64,000 nucleotides of DNA from CAZKRU01 sp964555235 (GCA_964555235.1 CAZKRU010000005.1:15203-79202), one strand, 5' to 3'. Positions 1-9,057 are shown, counted from the first letter of the stretch. Notes: generated from the sequence alone by a model not told the origin. A program made the numbers and translations.

Positions 1-801
1 CCGGGCGATAATTCCGACGGTGACCAGCCAGCTCGGAATGGGGCCACCGACAAAACGCTCGAAGCCGGTCCAACCTTGAAGAAGGATCAGGGACCAAAAG
101 CCGAAGCGAGCGAGACCGAAATTCTCGATCGGTTGATCGGTGATTTTTGGAATCAAGAAGTAGAGCGTTGCCAGGGCCAGAGGAGTCAGCCAGAGGCCGA
201 TCAAGTTGGACGCATACCAAGTTTGAATTCCCGATGCCATGATTCCGAGTTTCAACGTGGAGCCGAGGACTGCATGAAGGGTTCCCATAAGCCAAGGAAG
301 CGCAAAGAGCGCGGCGATGAGATACCAGAGGGAAACAAAAAGAGGGCCGTTGATTCGATTTTGTAAAAGTTGAAAAAATCCAAAAACCATCATGCCGTAA
401 GCAATGAAGAAAAGAAAGAGAGCGCCATTTGAGAATTCCATTCCCGGTAGACCGACGCCTTCTCCCGCAAGGATTCCACCCAAACTCCATAGGAGGACTC
501 CATTCCAGAGAGTAATGCCGCTGATCGGAAGGGTTGAGGAACTGAGTGAGCTCCCGCAAAGTCGTGCCGTGATCCAGTAAGCGACTCCGAGTCCTGAAAG
601 AGTGGCCCATCCGTAGAGAAAGAGCATCGCCGCTGCCGCATGAACGCGTCCGTAAGTCAGAAATGCCGTATCGTTCAAAAATTGAGGGGCGTGAAGTTTG
701 ATGAAGGCAATCAAGGCAAGTAGGCTGCTCGTGAGGAGCCAAAAAAGAGCGCTGCTGAAACAGGCCAAGACCGGAGGGCGCACGGAAGCGTCAATCTTCA
801 T
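1..801 (-). CDS. CcoN-like haem-copper oxidase subunit I paralogue, partial
   Basis: An open frame of 267 codons starts at ATG 801 and runs off the left edge. It is highly hydrophobic with several membrane segments. It aligns by eye with the true CcoN encoded at 1356: the haem-binding HTNAAIF region corresponds to RVHAAAAM (H54 kept), and WWYGHNAVAFFLT corresponds to TWYASNLIGLWLT. The Cu_B ligands are lost: the WYGHN histidine is S198, and the GPHHLL pair is GFERFV (E248, R249). The protein therefore cannot build a normal binuclear centre and may be an accessory, sensory or assembly protein. It is divergent from the cco operon, with about 370 nt between them. Family membership is fairly sure; the role is unknown. 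Confidence 0.8.
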   Translation of the reverse strand, partial: MKIDASVRPPVLACFSSALFWLLTSSLLALIAFIKLHAPQFLNDTAFLTYGRVHAAAAMLFLYGWATLSGLGVAYWITARLCGSSLSSSTLPISGITLWNGVLLWSLGGILAGEGVGLPGMEFSNGALFLFFIAYGMMVFGFFQLLQNRINGPLFVSLWYLIAALFALPWLMGTLHAVLGSTLKLGIMASGIQTWYASNLIGLWLTPLALATLYFLIPKITDQPIENFGLARFGFWSLILLQGWTGFERFVGGPIPSWLVTVGIIAR

Positions 802-1119
802 GTTGCTAGTCTTAGCAAAGCTGATGAAAATTTGACATTGGAGGTCCGGCGAAATTTCAATAGGGAAGTTCCTTAGGGCGAATTGCTCCACGGCTTCCTC
901 AATTTAAGAGGGAGCATGGTTTTTTTCGATGCTTCCCTAGGGGCGTTTCCGAGGAGGTTCAGGTTCACTAAGGAATTTCCTTAGTGAGAATTCGCTCCGC
1001 CTCTAATTTCAAGCGGGCTTAAAAATAGGTATCCTCTCTCCCATGAAAACATTCTGTCTCATGGAAGTGGCTCACGTGAGTGCGATGAGGCGGGATGGAT
1101 CAATCTCGATTCAAGAAAA
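802..1119. other. divergent intergenic region
   Basis: This non-coding stretch separates the CcoN-like gene from the cco operon and must hold promoters for both. Apart from the palindrome at 965-987 I see related half sites (TTCCTTAG near 869, CCCTAGGGG near 935). A 26-codon frame at 1043-1123 overlaps ATG 1120 as ATGA, but I cannot support it as a gene. Confidence 0.5.
965..987. promoter_or_regulatory. 11-1-11 palindrome, candidate operator
   Basis: TCACTAAGGAA and TTCCTTAGTGA form a perfect inverted repeat around one base, midway between two divergent haem-copper oxidase genes. The 11-1-11 geometry is that of Rrf2-family (NsrR-type) operators, but the sequence is not one I know. It does not match the FNR consensus (TTGAT-N4-ATCAA). 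Role inferred from position and symmetry only. Confidence 0.45.
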
Positions 1120-1170
1120 ATGAATGGCCGGATCTATGAACGAGTACGACGTGTTGTGGGAAAGGCAATC

Positions 1171-1344
1171 ATGAATGTGATTGTGCTGACGATCTTTATT
1201 GGGCTCGTGCTGGTCTTCGTTTTTATTTTTCTATTTATGATCAATCAAAGTGACGCTCCGGGAGATCGGGATGCGTTGCTTCCCTTGACAGAGGAAAAGC
1301 CGTCAGTTCCTCGAGTTCATTCAACTCCCCCAAAACAAACCTGA
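1171..1344 (+). CDS. small membrane protein, CcoS-like
   Basis: This encodes 57 residues: one N-terminal membrane helix (MNVIVLTIFIGLVLVFVFIFLFMI) followed by a polar tail rich in Asp, Pro and Thr. Size, topology and position directly before ccoNO resemble the cbb3 maturation peptide CcoS, but the tail is not diagnostic. I prefer ATG 1171, which has GGAAAGG five bases upstream and puts the helix at the N-terminus as in CcoS. The frame is open back to ATG 1120, which would add 17 basic residues. The gap to ccoNO is 11 nt, so the two are probably one operon. Confidence 0.55.
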   Translation: MNVIVLTIFIGLVLVFVFIFLFMINQSDAPGDRDALLPLTEEKPSVPRVHSTPPKQT

Positions 1345-1355
1345 GCCATTCCCCT

Positions 1356-3662
1356 ATGAGTCAATCGTCTGGAAAAAGAATCACCGTTGAATTTGATGAC
1401 GAAATCGTCAGAAAGTTCATGACGGCGTCGATCGTCTTTTCAATTGTGGGGATGTTGGCGGGAGTGATCATCGCTTCCCAGTTGGCGCACTGGCAGGCGA
1501 ACTTTAATCTCCCCTGGTTGACCTTCGGGCGATTGCGTCCGCTTCACACCAACGCGGCGATTTTTGCGTTTGTCGGGAATATGATGTTTGCGGGGATTTA
1601 TTATTCCATGCAGCGTCTTCTTAAAACAAGATTGGCTTCCGATTTTCTCTCGGCCGTTCACTTCTGGGGATGGCAGGCGATTATTGTCGCAGCGGCCATT
1701 TCGCTCCCGCTCGGATATTCACGTGGTAAGGAATACGCGGAGTTGATTTGGCCCATTAATATCCTGGTTGTGGTGATTTGGGTCGTCTTTGCCGTTAATT
1801 TCTTTTGGACTCTGGCGATCCGTCGCGAAAAAACGCTCTACGTCGCGATCTGGTTTTACATTGCGACGATTATCACCGTGGCGATGCTTTATATTGTCAA
1901 TCATCTGCAGATACCGACGAGTTGGACGCACGGATATCCGATCTTCGGAGGGGTTCAAGATGCCTTGGTACAGTGGTGGTATGGGCACAACGCCGTCGCC
2001 TTCTTTTTAACGACGCCGATTCTTGGAATTATGTATTACTTCATGCCGAAGGCGGCGGAGCGACCGGTTTACTCCTATCGACTTTCCATTGTTCACTTCT
2101 GGTCTTTGGTTTTCATCTATATTTGGGCGGGGCCGCATCATCTTTTAAATACGGCGCTTCCCGATTGGCTTCAATCACTCGGAATGATTTTCAGTCTCAT
2201 GCTCTGGGCGCCTTCCTGGGGAGGGATGCTGAATGGGTTGCTGACGTTACGAGGTGCCTGGCATAAGTTGCGCACGGATCCGGTTCTCAAGTTTTTAGTG
2301 GCCGGGGTGACTTTTTATGGGATGGCGACCTTCGAAGGGCCACTGCTGGCGATCAAGTCAATCAATGCGCTTTCCCACTATACGGATTGGACGGTTGGAC
2401 ACGTTCATAGTGGAACGCTCGGTTGGAACGGATATATGGCGGCGGGGATGTTTTACTGGCTGGCTCCACGACTTTGGAATACGAAGCTCTACTCGATTCC
2501 TCTCGCCAATATGCATTTCTGGCTCGGTCTGATCGGAATTCTCCTCTACATCGCCTCGATGTGGGTCGCGGGGATTACGCAAGCACTGATGTTGAATGCG
2601 ACAACGGAAGGGGGAACCGTTTTGGCGAATCCGAATTTCATCGAGTCATTGCTGGCCATTCGTCCGATGATGTATATGCGAATGATTGGCGGCGCGTTTT
2701 TCCTCATCGGATTTATTCTGATGGCCTACAATATTTGGATGACTGCCCGAAGCGGGCAGGCGGTGAATGGAACCATCGAGGTTTATGAAGAGGAGGGAAC
2801 TGAAGTTCGCACGGTGAATCTTGTCCGGGCATTCTTCAACGCTCCGGTCGCCTATGCTTTTGCAATCATTGTTCTGGCGCTGACTTGGGGCGTGGGAGGA
2901 GATTTTCTCAAGCTGATGGCAATGCTTGGGCTGATTGGAATTCTGCCCGTCGCCTATTTTCATATGCGACTTCGAGAACAGACTTGGGGGGACTGGTATG
3001 ATCGTCTCCTGGCGAGCGTGGTTCCTTTTGCGATGTTAACGGCGGTGGCGGCTGTGATTGGGGGGATGGTTCAGATTATTCCGACTCTGATCGTCAATCG
3101 AAAGGATAATGTCGAGGGGATGCGTCAGATTCCGTACACGCCGTTGGAGCTGGCAGGGCGCGAAATTTATGTTCGTGAAGGATGTTATAATTGTCACTCG
3201 CAGATGATCCGGCCTTTTGTGAGCGAGGTGATGCGGTATGGGGCCTATTCTCGCTTGGGCGAGTCGATCTATGATCACCCATTTCAATGGGGATCCAAGC
3301 GCACGGGGCCCGATCTGCAGCGTATCGGAGGAAAGTATCCGAACCTCTGGCATTTCAAGCACACGGAAGATCCTCGCTCGACTTCGGTTGGATCGAACAT
3401 GCCGAACTATCCGTGGCTCTACCACCAATCAACCGACATCGCTTCATTAAAATCAAAGCTGGATGCACTGACTCAACTCGGAGTTCCCTATGCGCCCCGG
3501 GATCATGCGACGATCCAACGTGAGGTGCTCGAGCAGGCGCAGGGAATTGTCGATGATCTGAAAAAGAATGGAGCGGAGACGCAACCGGATCGGGAGATTG
3601 TGGCAGTGATTGCCTATCTCCAGAAACTTGGAAAATCAGAAAAAGTTCCTGCAAAGCAATAA
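1356..3662 (+). CDS. ccoNO: cbb3-type cytochrome c oxidase, fused subunits I and II (CcoNO)
   Basis: This 768-residue fusion is the catalytic core of a high-affinity terminal oxidase that reduces oxygen at haem b3-Cu_B in the inner membrane. The CcoN part (about residues 20-560) shows H64 (low-spin haem), H211 in WYGHN and H261-H262 in GPHHLL (Cu_B), and H349/H351 in GHVHSG (haem b3 and haem b). The CcoO part follows after a membrane helix near 565-590 and carries one c-haem motif, CYNCH at residues 610-614, within EGCYNCHSQMIRP. Fused CcoN-CcoO proteins occur in several phyla. It is the first large gene of an operon running to ccoI. Confidence 0.97.
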   Translation: MSQSSGKRITVEFDDEIVRKFMTASIVFSIVGMLAGVIIASQLAHWQANFNLPWLTFGRLRPLHTNAAIFAFVGNMMFAGIYYSMQRLLKTRLASDFLSAVHFWGWQAIIVAAAISLPLGYSRGKEYAELIWPINILVVVIWVVFAVNFFWTLAIRREKTLYVAIWFYIATIITVAMLYIVNHLQIPTSWTHGYPIFGGVQDALVQWWYGHNAVAFFLTTPILGIMYYFMPKAAERPVYSYRLSIVHFWSLVFIYIWAGPHHLLNTALPDWLQSLGMIFSLMLWAPSWGGMLNGLLTLRGAWHKLRTDPVLKFLVAGVTFYGMATFEGPLLAIKSINALSHYTDWTVGHVHSGTLGWNGYMAAGMFYWLAPRLWNTKLYSIPLANMHFWLGLIGILLYIASMWVAGITQALMLNATTEGGTVLANPNFIESLLAIRPMMYMRMIGGAFFLIGFILMAYNIWMTARSGQAVNGTIEVYEEEGTEVRTVNLVRAFFNAPVAYAFAIIVLALTWGVGGDFLKLMAMLGLIGILPVAYFHMRLREQTWGDWYDRLLASVVPFAMLTAVAAVIGGMVQIIPTLIVNRKDNVEGMRQIPYTPLELAGREIYVREGCYNCHSQMIRPFVSEVMRYGAYSRLGESIYDHPFQWGSKRTGPDLQRIGGKYPNLWHFKHTEDPRSTSVGSNMPNYPWLYHQSTDIASLKSKLDALTQLGVPYAPRDHATIQREVLEQAQGIVDDLKKNGAETQPDREIVAVIAYLQKLGKSEKVPAKQ

Positions 3663-3673
3663 CGGAGCAAACG

Positions 3674-3859
3674 ATGTTTCATCGATTACATTATGAAGAG
3701 TGGCAGACTTGGTTTCCGATCATTGGATTTTTCATTTTCTTTGCGGTCTTTTTGATCGTCTGTTATCGGGTGATTCGAATGCCGCGCCGGGATGTTGAGC
3801 GTTTGGAAGGGCTTCCCTTTGATGATGAAAAGGCAAAATCTTCCGGAGCTCATTCATGA
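3674..3859 (+). CDS. ccoQ: cbb3 oxidase subunit IV (CcoQ/FixQ-like)
   Basis: This 61-residue peptide has one membrane helix (WFPIIGFFIFFAVFLIVCYRVI) followed by a short charged tail, the layout of CcoQ, which stabilises the cbb3 complex. GGAGC lies six bases before the ATG. The last four bases overlap the ccoP start (ATGA), which implies translational coupling. The assignment rests on size, topology and place between ccoNO and ccoP. Confidence 0.85.
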   Translation: MFHRLHYEEWQTWFPIIGFFIFFAVFLIVCYRVIRMPRRDVERLEGLPFDDEKAKSSGAHS

Positions 3860-4407
3860 GCGAGCATTCTCAGCAGCCAATGGCGGGCGATGAATCGGTT
3901 CGAGCACACTCGTTCGATGGAATTCAGGAATTTGACAAACGACTTCCGAATTGGTGGCTCTGGACGCTTTACGTCATGGTGCTTTTCTCCTTTGGATACT
4001 GGTTTTACTACCAATGGCCGGGACCGGGAAATGTGATCAGTGCCGGAGAGTGGCTTGACCGGGAAATGACCCGGATCGAAGTCGAGGCTTCGACACGCGC
4101 GGGAGGCGATCTTAATGATGCGCAGCTCTGGAAGATGAGTCAGGATCCGCAGATTGTGGCATCCGGGAGGACGACCTTTCTGACGACTTGCGCCTCCTGT
4201 CATGGACCGGAAGCCAAAGGACTCATTGGCCCCAATCTGACCGATGAAGTCTGGATTCACGGGGGGCGTCCGCAGGAAATTGTTACAATGGTGACGAAAG
4301 GTTCGCTAGAGAAAGGGATGCCGCAATGGGGTCCGCAGTTAGGGCGAAAGAAAATCGTCGAGGTGGTTTCCTATATTCTGAGTCTTCACACGCCGCCGGC
4401 AAATTAA
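3856..4407 (+). CDS. ccoP: cbb3 oxidase subunit III, mono-haem (CcoP)
   Basis: The N-terminus has the FixP signature (FDGIQEFDKRLPNWWLWTLYVMVLFSFGYW), with a membrane helix, then one cytochrome c domain with CASCHG at residues 112-117 and a methionine-containing C-terminal half. CcoP normally has about 300 residues and two CXXCH motifs. This one has 183 residues and a single motif, so electron entry probably uses one c-haem fewer. It overlaps ccoQ by four bases and ends two bases before ccoG. Confidence 0.95.
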   Translation: MSEHSQQPMAGDESVRAHSFDGIQEFDKRLPNWWLWTLYVMVLFSFGYWFYYQWPGPGNVISAGEWLDREMTRIEVEASTRAGGDLNDAQLWKMSQDPQIVASGRTTFLTTCASCHGPEAKGLIGPNLTDEVWIHGGRPQEIVTMVTKGSLEKGMPQWGPQLGRKKIVEVVSYILSLHTPPAN

Positions 4408-4408
4408 A

Positions 4409-5794
4409 ATGAAGATGGTTCAGCCCTCTTTGGATCAGGTGACAACCATTAATGAGGATGGCTCACGAAATTTTATTTATCCAGCTGATGTTCGGGGGCG
4501 ATTTACGAATTTGAGAAAGTGGGTGGCATTGGCGCTGATTCTTTTCTATGCGTCCCTTCCGTGGATTCAAGTGAATGGAAATCCAGCGGTTTTTCTGGAT
4601 ACGACCCATAACCAATTTCATCTCATCGGTTTAACGCTCGTCGGGCAGGATCTCTGGCTCGGTTTTTTTGTCGTCACCGGAATGGGTTTTTCGCTTTTTT
4701 TTCTTACCTCGCTTTTGGGGCGACTTTGGTGCGGGTGGGCCTGTCCTCAAACCGTTTTTATCGAACAGGTTTACCGCAGGATCGAGCGATGGATTGAGGG
4801 GCCTGCCTTGGAGCGTCGTCAGCTTGAATCGTCATCGTGGAGTTCCGATAAAATCATCAAGCGATTTTTCAAGCACCTGATCTACCTCGTGCTTTCGGTG
4901 GCAATCGCCCATCTTTTTCTTTCGTATTTCGTATCGCTTCCGGAACTTTATCGAATGATGAAGACATCGCCGGGAGCAAACCTCGGGCTCTTTCTTTTTG
5001 TCTTTCTGCTCTCCGGGCTGCTCTATTTTAATTTTGCTTGGTTCCGTGAGCAGTTCTGCATTGTTCTCTGTCCGTATGGGCGACTCCAATCTGCGCTCAT
5101 CGATGATCATTCTGTGGTGATTGGTTACGACAAAATTCGAGGTGAGCCTCGAGGAAAGGCAACGACTTCCGGAGTGGGGAGCTGTGTCGATTGCCATCGA
5201 TGCGTCCAGGTCTGTCCGACCGGAATCGATATTCGACAGGGACTCCAGATGGAATGCATCAGTTGCTCCAACTGCATTGATGCGTGTGACGAAGTGATGG
5301 TGAAGCTGGAACGTCCCAAGGGCCTGATTCGGTACGATTCTATGAAAGGTCTGTCAGGCGATCGGACTCGCTGGATTCGTCCTCGGACGATTCTCTATAG
5401 TGGCTTGCTTCTCTTGGGGACGGCGGTGATGGTTTTTGCCCTTTCAACATTTCGCCCCTTGAGTGTCAGTGCGCTTCGCATGGTGGGGGCACCGTATTAT
5501 TTGACGGAAGAGAGCGTTCGGAATCAATATCTGATGAAATTTTTAAATAAGGAGAATCGTCCCTTGAAATGCCGAGTCATGGTTGAAGCGGAAGGGAAGC
5601 CCGTCATCTTAACCGGTGTCGAGGATGAGATTGAAATCCCGGCACTCGGGGAGCAGATGCGTCCTCTGGTTGTTACCCTTGCACGCTCGGAATTTCACGA
5701 GAGTTTTCCCCTCAAGGTTACAATAACTTCTCCAGATCATTCCTTTGTCATCTCGAAATCGCTTCCATTTTTAGGCCCGGAGGCGGCTCATTGA
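4409..5794 (+). CDS. ccoG: cbb3 oxidase accessory polyferredoxin CcoG
   Basis: This 461-residue membrane protein is involved in copper handling during cbb3 assembly (family knowledge). It shows WCGWACPQTVFIEQVYRRIE near residue 110, several membrane helices, two 4Fe-4S clusters (CVDCHRCVQVCP and CISCSNCIDACD, about residues 258-295) and a C-terminal Ig-like FixG domain. Length and motif order are typical. The start is two bases after the ccoP stop. Confidence 0.95.
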   Translation: MKMVQPSLDQVTTINEDGSRNFIYPADVRGRFTNLRKWVALALILFYASLPWIQVNGNPAVFLDTTHNQFHLIGLTLVGQDLWLGFFVVTGMGFSLFFLTSLLGRLWCGWACPQTVFIEQVYRRIERWIEGPALERRQLESSSWSSDKIIKRFFKHLIYLVLSVAIAHLFLSYFVSLPELYRMMKTSPGANLGLFLFVFLLSGLLYFNFAWFREQFCIVLCPYGRLQSALIDDHSVVIGYDKIRGEPRGKATTSGVGSCVDCHRCVQVCPTGIDIRQGLQMECISCSNCIDACDEVMVKLERPKGLIRYDSMKGLSGDRTRWIRPRTILYSGLLLLGTAVMVFALSTFRPLSVSALRMVGAPYYLTEESVRNQYLMKFLNKENRPLKCRVMVEAEGKPVILTGVEDEIEIPALGEQMRPLVVTLARSEFHESFPLKVTITSPDHSFVISKSLPFLGPEAAH

Positions 5795-5807
5795 GCGGGG
5801 AGAATTT

Positions 5808-5957
5808 ATGATGGAATGGATTTTAAGGCGTCCTTGGATTTGGATCGTTTTACTCTTCGTCGGTTTGATTATGAGTTGGTCACAACTTTTTGTCTTGGCG
5901 GGAAAAAATCAACCTCAGCCGATTCCACTCGAATCGGGGTCCGCTCGGCATGAGTAG
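5808..5957 (+). CDS. small single-pass membrane protein in cco operon
   Basis: ATG 5808, preceded by GGGGAGAATTT, opens a 49-codon frame (MMEWILRRPWIWIVLL...). It encodes a short basic N-terminus, one membrane helix and a 20-residue polar tail. Its stop overlaps the next start (ATGAGTAG, with ATG at 5950), which points to real translation. It occupies the place of ccoH/fixH between ccoG and ccoI but is far shorter than FixH (about 150 residues) and shows no FixH domain. Confidence 0.6.
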   Translation: MMEWILRRPWIWIVLLFVGLIMSWSQLFVLAGKNQPQPIPLESGSARHE

Positions 5958-6645
5958 TCTGCTCCCGGTGACTCCATGGGCGGCATTGGTTTTGGGACTG
6001 GTGACCAGTTTACACTGCGTCGGAATGTGCGGGCCGTTGGCTTGTGCCACGGGAACATTTTCAAATAGTAAAATGTTTCGTTGGGATATTCTTTCGTATC
6101 ATGGGGGAAGATTCTTTTCGTATGCCGTAGCAGGCATGGTACTGGGTGGTTTTGGTGAAGTCGCCGCGGGTTGGTTTTCAAGTGCTCCCGCGCAATGGCT
6201 TCCCGGGTTCATGATTCTGGCATTCCTTCTGATGGCATTGGGTTGGGAGCAAAAAATTCCGAAACTCTTGATTTTTCAGAAATTAATGGGGCCATTCTAT
6301 GACCGAATTCGTGGGCACTCGAGCTGGATTCGTTTGGGTGGACTGGGACTGGTGACACCGCTTCTCCCGTGTGGACCGCTTTATCTCGTCTTTGGGGCTG
6401 CGGCACTTTCCGGTTCCTGGAGGGCCGGGGGATTTCTCATGACGATGTTTGTATTGGGAACCATTCCGCTCTATGCAGGGCTCAATCTTTGGATTGTTCG
6501 ATTGGGAGGGATTTTTTCTCCGCGGATTCTCCAGTGGTCACGGCAGGGGATTGCCTTATTGTCCGTGTTGTTATTAGTCTGGAGAGTCTTGCCCTCCCAT
6601 GGAGAAGGAATAGTTGTGACGGAGTGTCCGTTCCATGGGCGTTGA
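5950..6645 (+). CDS. TauE/SafE (COG2836)-type membrane protein of cbb3 assembly locus
   Basis: This polytopic protein of 231 residues has the motif LHCVGMCGPLA near the N-terminus and PLLPCGPLYLVFGAAALSG in the second half, typical of the COG2836 branch often found beside ccoI. It probably acts in metal (copper) handling for oxidase maturation, which is inference from context. The frame is open back to 5890, but ATG 5950 overlaps the preceding stop and starts just before the first helix. It overlaps ccoI by 11 nt. Confidence 0.85.
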   Translation: MSSLLPVTPWAALVLGLVTSLHCVGMCGPLACATGTFSNSKMFRWDILSYHGGRFFSYAVAGMVLGGFGEVAAGWFSSAPAQWLPGFMILAFLLMALGWEQKIPKLLIFQKLMGPFYDRIRGHSSWIRLGGLGLVTPLLPCGPLYLVFGAAALSGSWRAGGFLMTMFVLGTIPLYAGLNLWIVRLGGIFSPRILQWSRQGIALLSVLLLVWRVLPSHGEGIVVTECPFHGR

Positions 6646-9001
6646 ATTAACCGCTTGTTTGCATTGTGGGACTCCGTTTTATCCGACGCCACAACGGGCC
6701 GACTATTGCTGCTCCGGATGTGAATTTGTCCGAGGGCTGATTGTGGAGAAGGGGTTGGGAACGTTTTATGATTTAAAAGAAGCTCCGGTTCCTCCGGTGA
6801 CCTCTCTGGTTTTTCAACAGCGGGATTATCGATGGTTGGAGGAACTCGTTCAACTTCGAGAGGTCGAGGAGGAAAATGTTTCGGAACTGAAACTCGATTT
6901 GCAGGGGATTTCCTGTGTGGGGTGTGTCTGGTTGGTAGAGAAATTGTTTATGCGTCGGGTCGGTGCAGTTTCGATCGAAGTGGATGCGGCCCTGGGGAAG
7001 ATGAGGCTGCGTTGGGAACGCGGTCATTGTGATCTTCCGGAATTTGCGCGTGAGATTTTAGCCTTCGGTTACTTGGTGGGGCCCGAGGGAAAATCGCTCC
7101 CGGAGGAGAGCCAGGGCTTGGTCCGACGCATCGGGCTCTGTGCGGCGTTTATGATGAATTCGATGCTCTTTGCGTTCCCCGATTATCTCGGGATGGAATC
7201 TACCTTTGAGTACTCCCGACTCTTTCATTTTCTTCTCGTGGTCTTTGCGACGTTGAGTTATCTCGTCGGGGGAAGTTATTTTTTGAAGCGAACGTGGCAT
7301 AGTTTGCGCCACGGGGTCCTTCATCTGGATCTTCCGATTTCACTCGGAGTCACCGCAGCGTATGTCGGCTCACTCTTCGCTTGGTGGCATGGAGCGATGC
7401 ATTTTGTCTATCTTGAATTTGTTTCGACCTTTATTTTTTTAATGTTGGTCGGACGCTGGCTTCAGCAGAAGGCGTTGGAGCGGAATCGTCACCGTCTGTT
7501 GGATGCCGGAATGGGAATTCCTCCGGTCACCGCGCTCGAGTCTGAGGAACGGATTGAAGTCGAGGAGGTGAAGTGCGGACTCGCTTATCGAGGAGGGAGT
7601 GGGCAGGTCGTTCCGGTGCGGTCGAAGCTTCTTTCATCCGATGCGAGTGTGGGGTTGGATTGGATCAGCGGAGAAGCGGGGGCCCGGCATGTTCGAGCGG
7701 GGGAACTCGTACCTTCGGGAGCGATTTTATTGGGCCAGCAAGAGGTGACACTCGAGGCATTGGAGGATTGGAGTGAATCGGTTTTGGCGTCGCTGGTCAA
7801 AATCGTCACCCGCGATCCCTTTCGGAATCTGGCCGTGGAACATTGGATTCGTGGATACCTTTTCGTAATTTTGGGAGTGGCCTTTGCGGGGGGATGTTAC
7901 TGGCAGTGGCAAGAGGGAGAGTGGTTACGAACGCTTCAAGTCGTGACTTCAATTTTGGTCGTTTCGTGCCCTTGTGCGACGGGAGTTGCGTTGCCGATGA
8001 TTGATGATCTTTTGGTGCGGCGACTTCAAGCGATTGGCGTTTTTGTGAGGGAGTTAACGCTTTGGTCGAAACTTCCTGGAGTGCGTAAAATCATTTTTGA
8101 TAAAACGGGAACGATCACCTTTGATACACTGGCGTTGAAAAATCGGGAGTCGCTCGATGCGCTTACCGATCGGGATCGAGAGAATTTATTGAATTTGGTT
8201 TGGGAGAATTGGCATCCGGTGAGTATTTGTTTGAGATCGGAGCTCTTGGCGATGGGGACTCGCCTCAAAGAGAAGAATTGCGGAGCGATTACGGAATGCC
8301 CCGGTTATGGCTTGGAGGATGCGAGCACTGAAGGGAAGTGGCGTCTCGGTCGGCCTTCGTGGGCGATTCCCGAGATGAAAGAATTCCAAGGGGGGATTCC
8401 CGATACAATTTTGTCACGGGATGGAGAGGAAGTGGCGCGCTTTTATTTTTCAGAAGAAATCAGACCGGATAGTGTTTCGGAGATGATGGCACTTCATCGG
8501 AAGGGATATGAAATTCATCTTCTCAGCGGGGATCGTCGCTCAAAAGTTGAGGCGATGTCTCAGAAGTTGAACCTGCCCATCTCCCGCTGTCTGGCGGAAC
8601 TGACTCCGGAAGAAAAGGCGGAGCGAATTCGCGCACTCGATCGACAGGATACCTTAATGATCGGAGATGGCGCCAATGACAGTCTTGCGTTTAATGCTAG
8701 CTGGTGCACTGGAACACCTGCCGCAGATCGGGGACTGCTCGAGCGTAAGGCCGATTTTTATTTTCTCGGACGAGGGCTGATTGGGGTCCGGCAACTTTTG
8801 ATGGCCTCTGAAGCACGACAGAAGACCATTCGACGGGTTTTTACCTTTACGATTCTTTATAATTTGACCGTGGTGATCCTCTCACTCCTTGGAAAAATGA
8901 GCCCAGTGATGGCGGCCATCCTCATGCCATCGAGTTCCGTCGTTTCCCTCGCGATTGTCTTCGCCTCTCTCCCTGATTTCCAACGGATGAAGGCTCGCTA
9001 A
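6635..9001 (+). CDS. ccoI: copper-translocating P1B-type ATPase for cbb3 assembly (CcoI/FixI)
   Basis: This 788-residue ATPase exports Cu(I) across the inner membrane for insertion into the oxidase. In order it shows an N-terminal cysteine-rich region (CLHCG...CCSGCEF), an HMA domain with GISCVGCVW, membrane helices, the CPC ion-binding motif (C445-P446-C447 in SCPCATG), the phosphorylation site D489 in DKTGTIT, and GDGANDS. The N-terminal cysteine-rich domain plus a CPC core is the CcoI pattern. It is the last gene of the operon. Confidence 0.95.
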   Translation: MGVELTACLHCGTPFYPTPQRADYCCSGCEFVRGLIVEKGLGTFYDLKEAPVPPVTSLVFQQRDYRWLEELVQLREVEEENVSELKLDLQGISCVGCVWLVEKLFMRRVGAVSIEVDAALGKMRLRWERGHCDLPEFAREILAFGYLVGPEGKSLPEESQGLVRRIGLCAAFMMNSMLFAFPDYLGMESTFEYSRLFHFLLVVFATLSYLVGGSYFLKRTWHSLRHGVLHLDLPISLGVTAAYVGSLFAWWHGAMHFVYLEFVSTFIFLMLVGRWLQQKALERNRHRLLDAGMGIPPVTALESEERIEVEEVKCGLAYRGGSGQVVPVRSKLLSSDASVGLDWISGEAGARHVRAGELVPSGAILLGQQEVTLEALEDWSESVLASLVKIVTRDPFRNLAVEHWIRGYLFVILGVAFAGGCYWQWQEGEWLRTLQVVTSILVVSCPCATGVALPMIDDLLVRRLQAIGVFVRELTLWSKLPGVRKIIFDKTGTITFDTLALKNRESLDALTDRDRENLLNLVWENWHPVSICLRSELLAMGTRLKEKNCGAITECPGYGLEDASTEGKWRLGRPSWAIPEMKEFQGGIPDTILSRDGEEVARFYFSEEIRPDSVSEMMALHRKGYEIHLLSGDRRSKVEAMSQKLNLPISRCLAELTPEEKAERIRALDRQDTLMIGDGANDSLAFNASWCTGTPAADRGLLERKADFYFLGRGLIGVRQLLMASEARQKTIRRVFTFTILYNLTVVILSLLGKMSPVMAAILMPSSSVVSLAIVFASLPDFQRMKAR

Positions 9002-9057
9002 CTCCTTTATTTTCTTGCCCCCGACCCGGGCTTGGATGAATGATAGAACTCCTCCAC

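Noticed and set aside
1043..1123. 26-codon frame overlapping ATG 1120
   Set aside because: No ribosome site, no recognisable features, and the probable start of the next gene is 1171; could be a leader peptide but nothing supports it.
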